A stretch of DNA of 64,000 nt from assembly GCA_963736445.1 (NCBI GenBank), contig CAVTOY010000019.1, positions 186,001-250,000 on the forward strand, in the 5' to 3' direction. How positions within the stretch are numbered: the stretch's first letter is position 1; each line of letters opens with the position of its first letter. The DNA is from Thiosocius sp963736445 (GTDB lineage: Bacteria > Pseudomonadota > Gammaproteobacteria > Chromatiales > Chromatiaceae). The position numbers and the translations under genes were made by a program. The notes below the pieces were generated by a model. It made no database searches. It worked only from the letters and a program-made list of their open reading frames with translations, and had not been told where the DNA came from. Below are positions 60,937 through 64,000 of this stretch, piece by piece.

Positions 60937-62472
60937 TCAGGCAGCGTCTTCCGCCGACTCCTCTTCATCGTCCTCACTGGTCTGCCCAGTCAGCACGATG
61001 GCATTCGAAACGAGTTGATGAACGCTGACGATCATGTCCATGTCCATCCCGTAGTACGGGAGAACCTTGGTGAACTGGGACTTACAGATCGCACAGATCG
61101 CCGCCATATTGGTGACGCCGTACTCGTCGATTACGTTTTTCAGCGCCTCCATGCGCGGCTTGGCGCCCTTCACGCGCAGCTCCATCAGGTCGTCCGTGAG
61201 CAGGCCACCGCCGCCACCGCAACAGAAGGTCTTCTCGTGAATCGTCTCGGGCGCCATGTCGACAAAATGGTTGCACACGGCCTTGATCACGTTGCGCGGG
61301 ATCTTAAACTGGCCACCCGGCTCATCTCCCATGCGCGAGGCACGCGCCACATTGCACGAGTCGTGGAAGGTAACGACCATGTCGTCATTGGCCGACTTGT
61401 CGATATTCAGCGTACCCTTCTGGATCTCACCCCAGGTGAACTCGAGGATATGCTGCGGCACCGGATACTTCGGATCGAGGAAATCGAATGGCCCGGCCAG
61501 TGTATTCAGGAAACTGTAGGCCACGCGCCAGGCATGACCGCACTCGCCGAAGATGATGCGCTTGACGCCGAGTTCCAGCGCCGCCTCGCGGATACGCAGC
61601 GAGACGCGCCGCATGTTCTCGTAGGAACCGATGAACATGCCAAAATTCGCCGCCTCTGAGGCCTTCGAACTCAGGGTCCAGGAGACCCCCGCCTCGTGAA
61701 ACACCTTGCCATAGCCGATCAGGCCATCGACGTGCGGCTCGGCAAAGAAGTCCGCCGAGGGGGTCACCACCAGGATATCGGCACCCTTGACGTCCAGCGG
61801 AAACTTGACCGCAACCCCGGTATCCTCTTCGACGTCCTCTTCCAGGCCTTCCAGGGTATCCGCCAGCGCCAATTCCGGCAGGCCAAGATTGTTGCCGATC
61901 TTATAGACCTTGCCGATGATTTCGTTGCAGTACTTTTGACCGACGCCGATGCGGTCCATGATCTCGCGCGCCGCCATCGAGATCTCGGCGGTGTCGATAC
62001 CGTAGGGACAAAACACCGAGCAGCGGCGGCACTGTGAACACTGGTGGAAATAGCTGTACCAGTCGTCCAGTACCTCCTTGGTCAGGTCCTCGGCGCCCAC
62101 CAGCTTGGGGAAATATTTGCCCGCAAACGTGAAATGACGGCGATAGACCTTGCGTAGCAGGTCCTGCCGGCCGACCGGCATGTTTTTCGGGTCTTGGGTG
62201 CCCAGGTAGTAATGACATTTGTCGGTGCAGGCACCGCATTTTACGCAGGAGTCGAGAAAGACACGCAGCGAACGGTACTTGCCAAGCAGGTCACCCATGG
62301 CGTCGATCGCTTTGTCGTGCCAGTCTTCCGGCAGCTCGCCCGGAAAGTCCAGCGGGGCCTGGAACTCCGGCTTGGCGATGTATGGCTTGCTGTGCGCCAT
62401 CGTACCAGTTATGACCGGCGGCACCTCCGGGTACTCATCCAGCTTGGGTATCTCGAAATTTGCTTTTGCCAT
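60937..62472 (-). CDS. dsrK: DsrK, heterodisulfide-reductase-like subunit
   Basis: A 511-residue cytoplasmic protein of the HdrD type. Two 4Fe-4S sites: Cys76, Cys79, Cys82, Cys86 (CVKCGACTDKCHYYLG) and CSQCRRCSVFCPYG. The catalytic CCG-type segments are FGECGHAW and FCCGGGGGLLTD, with HDSCNVARAS. It is the proposed site where the DsrC trisulfide or disulfide is handled. C-terminus is very acidic (SEDDEEESAEDAA). Follows dsrM by 18 bases. Confidence 0.96.
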   Translation of the reverse strand: MAKANFEIPKLDEYPEVPPVITGTMAHSKPYIAKPEFQAPLDFPGELPEDWHDKAIDAMGDLLGKYRSLRVFLDSCVKCGACTDKCHYYLGTQDPKNMPVGRQDLLRKVYRRHFTFAGKYFPKLVGAEDLTKEVLDDWYSYFHQCSQCRRCSVFCPYGIDTAEISMAAREIMDRIGVGQKYCNEIIGKVYKIGNNLGLPELALADTLEGLEEDVEEDTGVAVKFPLDVKGADILVVTPSADFFAEPHVDGLIGYGKVFHEAGVSWTLSSKASEAANFGMFIGSYENMRRVSLRIREAALELGVKRIIFGECGHAWRVAYSFLNTLAGPFDFLDPKYPVPQHILEFTWGEIQKGTLNIDKSANDDMVVTFHDSCNVARASRMGDEPGGQFKIPRNVIKAVCNHFVDMAPETIHEKTFCCGGGGGLLTDDLMELRVKGAKPRMEALKNVIDEYGVTNMAAICAICKSQFTKVLPYYGMDMDMIVSVHQLVSNAIVLTGQTSEDDEEESAEDAA

Positions 62473-62490
62473 GCGGGTTGACCCTCCGAC

Positions 62491-63234
62491 CTACGATTCC
62501 AGCTTGCGCGCCCAATCGGCGATATGGCGCTGCTCACGGGGGTTGTCGACCTGATTGCGGGTCGGGCTGAAGAAGATGCCGGGTGCATGCAGAAGCTTGC
62601 TGATCGGGAAGATGATCATCAGGAGTGCGACCAACAGCAAATGCACGACCATCAGCGGATCGGTCGGCAGGTTGGGCATGTCACTGAAGCTGAAGGTCAG
62701 CAGCGCACGGAAAAACCCTTTCACCGCGACGACGTCGGTATGCGCAACGAAAGTCGTCATCGCCCCGCTGACGCCGATCAACAGCAGTAACAGCAGCATC
62801 AGATGATCGGACGGCGCCGAGATATAGCGCACACGATCGACAAACAGTCGTCGCGCCCACAAACCAAGTAGGCCGATGATCATCGCGAAAGCGAGATATT
62901 TGAACAGCGGGCTGACAAATGCCACGACCGCCATAATCGACTCGGAGTCGGTGAAGTAACGCAGGTGACGGAACAACACGGCGAACAGTGCAATATGAAA
63001 CAGCCAACCGAAAAGCCACGTCCATTTTGTCGACTTGAAGAGGCTTTCAAAAAACACGACTTCGCGAAACATGCGCAGTATGACCCCACCCTGCGTTACT
63101 GGCGCAGGCGTGGTGGGGATTTTCAGCGGCGCGGGAGTTTTCCAATACAAAGCGATACGGCGCGCGAGGCCGACCACCAGCAGCACGGCAGCCACGTAGA
63201 AGAGTACGGCGAATGCGACCGTCAGAAACGACAT
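62491..63234 (-). CDS. dsrM: DsrM, membrane cytochrome b subunit
   Basis: A 247-residue membrane protein with about six helices similar to NarI. Heme-ligand histidines are likely in LFHIALFAVLFRHLRYF and VVHLLLVALLMIIFPISKLLHAPG. Starts MSFLTVAFAVLFYVAAV. It follows dsrC after 78 bases that contain a strong hairpin. Confidence 0.95.
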   Translation of the reverse strand: MSFLTVAFAVLFYVAAVLLVVGLARRIALYWKTPAPLKIPTTPAPVTQGGVILRMFREVVFFESLFKSTKWTWLFGWLFHIALFAVLFRHLRYFTDSESIMAVVAFVSPLFKYLAFAMIIGLLGLWARRLFVDRVRYISAPSDHLMLLLLLLIGVSGAMTTFVAHTDVVAVKGFFRALLTFSFSDMPNLPTDPLMVVHLLLVALLMIIFPISKLLHAPGIFFSPTRNQVDNPREQRHIADWARKLES

Positions 63235-63266
63235 GTTCCCGATAACCTCTCGGTTTGATTCAAGGG

Positions 63267-63295
63267 CCGGACGGATCTCTCGCTGATCCGCCCGG
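63267..63295 (-). promoter_or_regulatory. Strong hairpin between dsrC and dsrM
   Basis: Arms at 63285-63295 and 63267-63277, eleven pairs with one G-U in the minus-strand transcript and a seven-base loop. No T-run follows. It could protect the 3' end of a dsrH-dsrC mRNA or act as a weak attenuator. Confidence 0.55.
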
Positions 63296-63312
63296 AGACA
63301 CTCATCTGCAGT

Positions 63313-63645
63313 TCAGACGCATCCGGTGGGCTTCGGCAGACCGGCATAACGACAGGCCTGCTTGCCGGGACCGTACGGAAACAGACCGTAGAGGTACTTG
63401 CTGTTGCCCTTGTCCTTGCCCATTTTCTTGCCCACGGCCTTGGTCAATACGCGAACAGCCGGCGCAATCTGATACTCTTCGTAGTACTCGCGCAGGAACT
63501 TGATGATGTCCCAGTGTTCGTCCGTGAGATCGAGTTCGTCTTCCTTCGCCATCACTTCGGCAACGCCGGGCTCCCACTCGTTGATATTTGCGAGGTAACC
63601 CTCTTCGTCGGTTTCCAGGGTCTTACCATTCACTTCGATAGGCAT
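63313..63645 (-). CDS. dsrC: DsrC sulfur carrier
   Basis: A 110-residue sulfur-carrier, substrate of DsrAB and DsrK. Complete C-terminal arm with both redox cysteines, Cys98 (KQACRYAG) and Cys109 (PTGCV), eleven residues apart. Start MPIEVNGKTLETDEEGYL is typical. It lies between dsrH and dsrM, with a strong hairpin after its stop. Confidence 0.97.
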   Translation of the reverse strand: MPIEVNGKTLETDEEGYLANINEWEPGVAEVMAKEDELDLTDEHWDIIKFLREYYEEYQIAPAVRVLTKAVGKKMGKDKGNSKYLYGLFPYGPGKQACRYAGLPKPTGCV

Positions 63646-63687
63646 GTCTATCTCCTCTAAGAAAGCAATTGCTTTGTCGGTCTGGTC

Positions 63688-63996
63688 TTATAACCAGGCC
63701 TGTACCTTGTCGTTGGCTTCCACCAGATCGACGAAACCTGCGTAATCGACAACCTCGATTCCCTCGATGATGCGATCGTCCTTGATGGCGCGAGCCATGA
63801 GATCAGACTTGAGTGCATAAACCTTTCTGTCACTCATCGCGCCTTTCACTATGTCCTCTGCCGCAGTGCCCTTCATGGCGCCATAGACCCCGTCTTCGAT
63901 CATCAGGATCGAAGATCCTGCCAACGAAAACCTGATCGCCGCCTCCAGCGAGTTCTTTTCGAAGGGGGATTTATTGACTGTGAAAAGATCGGACAT
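63688..63996 (-). CDS. dsrH: DsrH subunit of DsrEFH
   Basis: A 102-residue DsrH/TusB protein (MSDLFTVNKSPFEKNSL, LMIEDGVYGAMKG). DsrEFH is the sulfurtransferase that passes sulfur to DsrC. The cysteine near residue 20 reported for A. vinosum DsrH is Ala here, and the protein has no cysteine. The start is four bases from the window edge, so the ribosome site and dsrE/F lie outside. Confidence 0.93.
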   Translation of the reverse strand: MSDLFTVNKSPFEKNSLEAAIRFSLAGSSILMIEDGVYGAMKGTAAEDIVKGAMSDRKVYALKSDLMARAIKDDRIIEGIEVVDYAGFVDLVEANDKVQAWL

Positions 63997-64000
63997 TGGG

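Noticed and set aside
1..64000. tRNA, rRNA, CRISPR array, prophage, integron or restriction-modification genes
   Set aside because: No cloverleaf, direct-repeat array or characteristic protein was seen on either strand.

Overview
The window comes from a GC-rich chromosome of a sulfur-oxidising gammaproteobacterium, most likely a Chromatiales-type organism. The evidence is a reverse-type dsr operon in the Allochromatium-like order dsrH-C-M-K-L-J-O-P-N-R-S, an rhd-tusA-dsrE2 sulfur-relay cluster, siroheme genes for the sulfite reductase cofactor, and a periplasmic nitrate reductase. Together they suggest lithotrophic growth on reduced sulfur with nitrate as a possible electron acceptor. No tRNA, rRNA, CRISPR array, prophage or intact transposase gene was seen.

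Layout. 1-4.5 kb: housekeeping genes on the minus strand (dapA, bamC, an MBL hydrolase, 5' part of purL). 4.6-8.4 kb (plus): a GalT-family nucleotidyltransferase that may be the APS:phosphate adenylyltransferase of sulfur oxidisers, a GcvR-like ACT protein, a Bcp-type peroxiredoxin and PhoH. 8.5-14 kb: a divergent pair of a hybrid histidine kinase and a REC-REC-GGDEF-EAL protein with both catalytic motifs lost. 14-18 kb: AI-2E-type permease, small hypothetical, LysR regulator, FadL-type porin. 18.2-21 kb: rhodanese-TusA-DsrE2 relay divergent from cysG. 21.3-24.2 kb: a NarXL-like system with a second rhodanese. 24.4-34.9 kb: mixed housekeeping and redox genes (cca, Atm1-type ABC exporter, CbiX-type chelatase, FKBP, UbiA-type prenyltransferase, pepN, glutaredoxin, Hsp15). 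35-42.1 kb: napFDAGHB plus nnrS with FNR-like boxes. 42.2-42.9 kb: a cysteine-free DsrC-like protein with an unrecognised N-terminal domain. 43-51.7 kb: membrane proteins, an EF-G paralogue, a fused LplT-Aas, YceI and YbjQ. 51.7-53.3 kb: a flavin/2Fe-2S reductase and a small HTH protein. 53.4-64 kb: the dsr operon.

How the parts work together. Sulfur from persulfides can move through rhodanese, TusA and DsrE2 to DsrH (with DsrE/F outside the window) and DsrC. DsrC then interacts with the DsrMKJOP membrane complex and DsrL. CysG and CbiX can supply siroheme for DsrAB (outside the window). APS made downstream could be used by the GalT-like enzyme at 4.7 kb. NapA, fed by NapGH, would take electrons to nitrate.

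The most unusual signals are: (i) two related families of short inverted-repeat elements, six copies here, whose presumed target duplications coincide with stop codons of flanking genes in five cases; one family carries a structured core with a compensatory base-pair change; (ii) the cysteine-free DsrC fusion opposite nnrS; (iii) an intrinsic terminator inside the dsr operon between dsrP and dsrN, and a strong hairpin between dsrC and dsrM; and (iv) a NarX-like kinase without a periplasmic nitrate-sensing domain.
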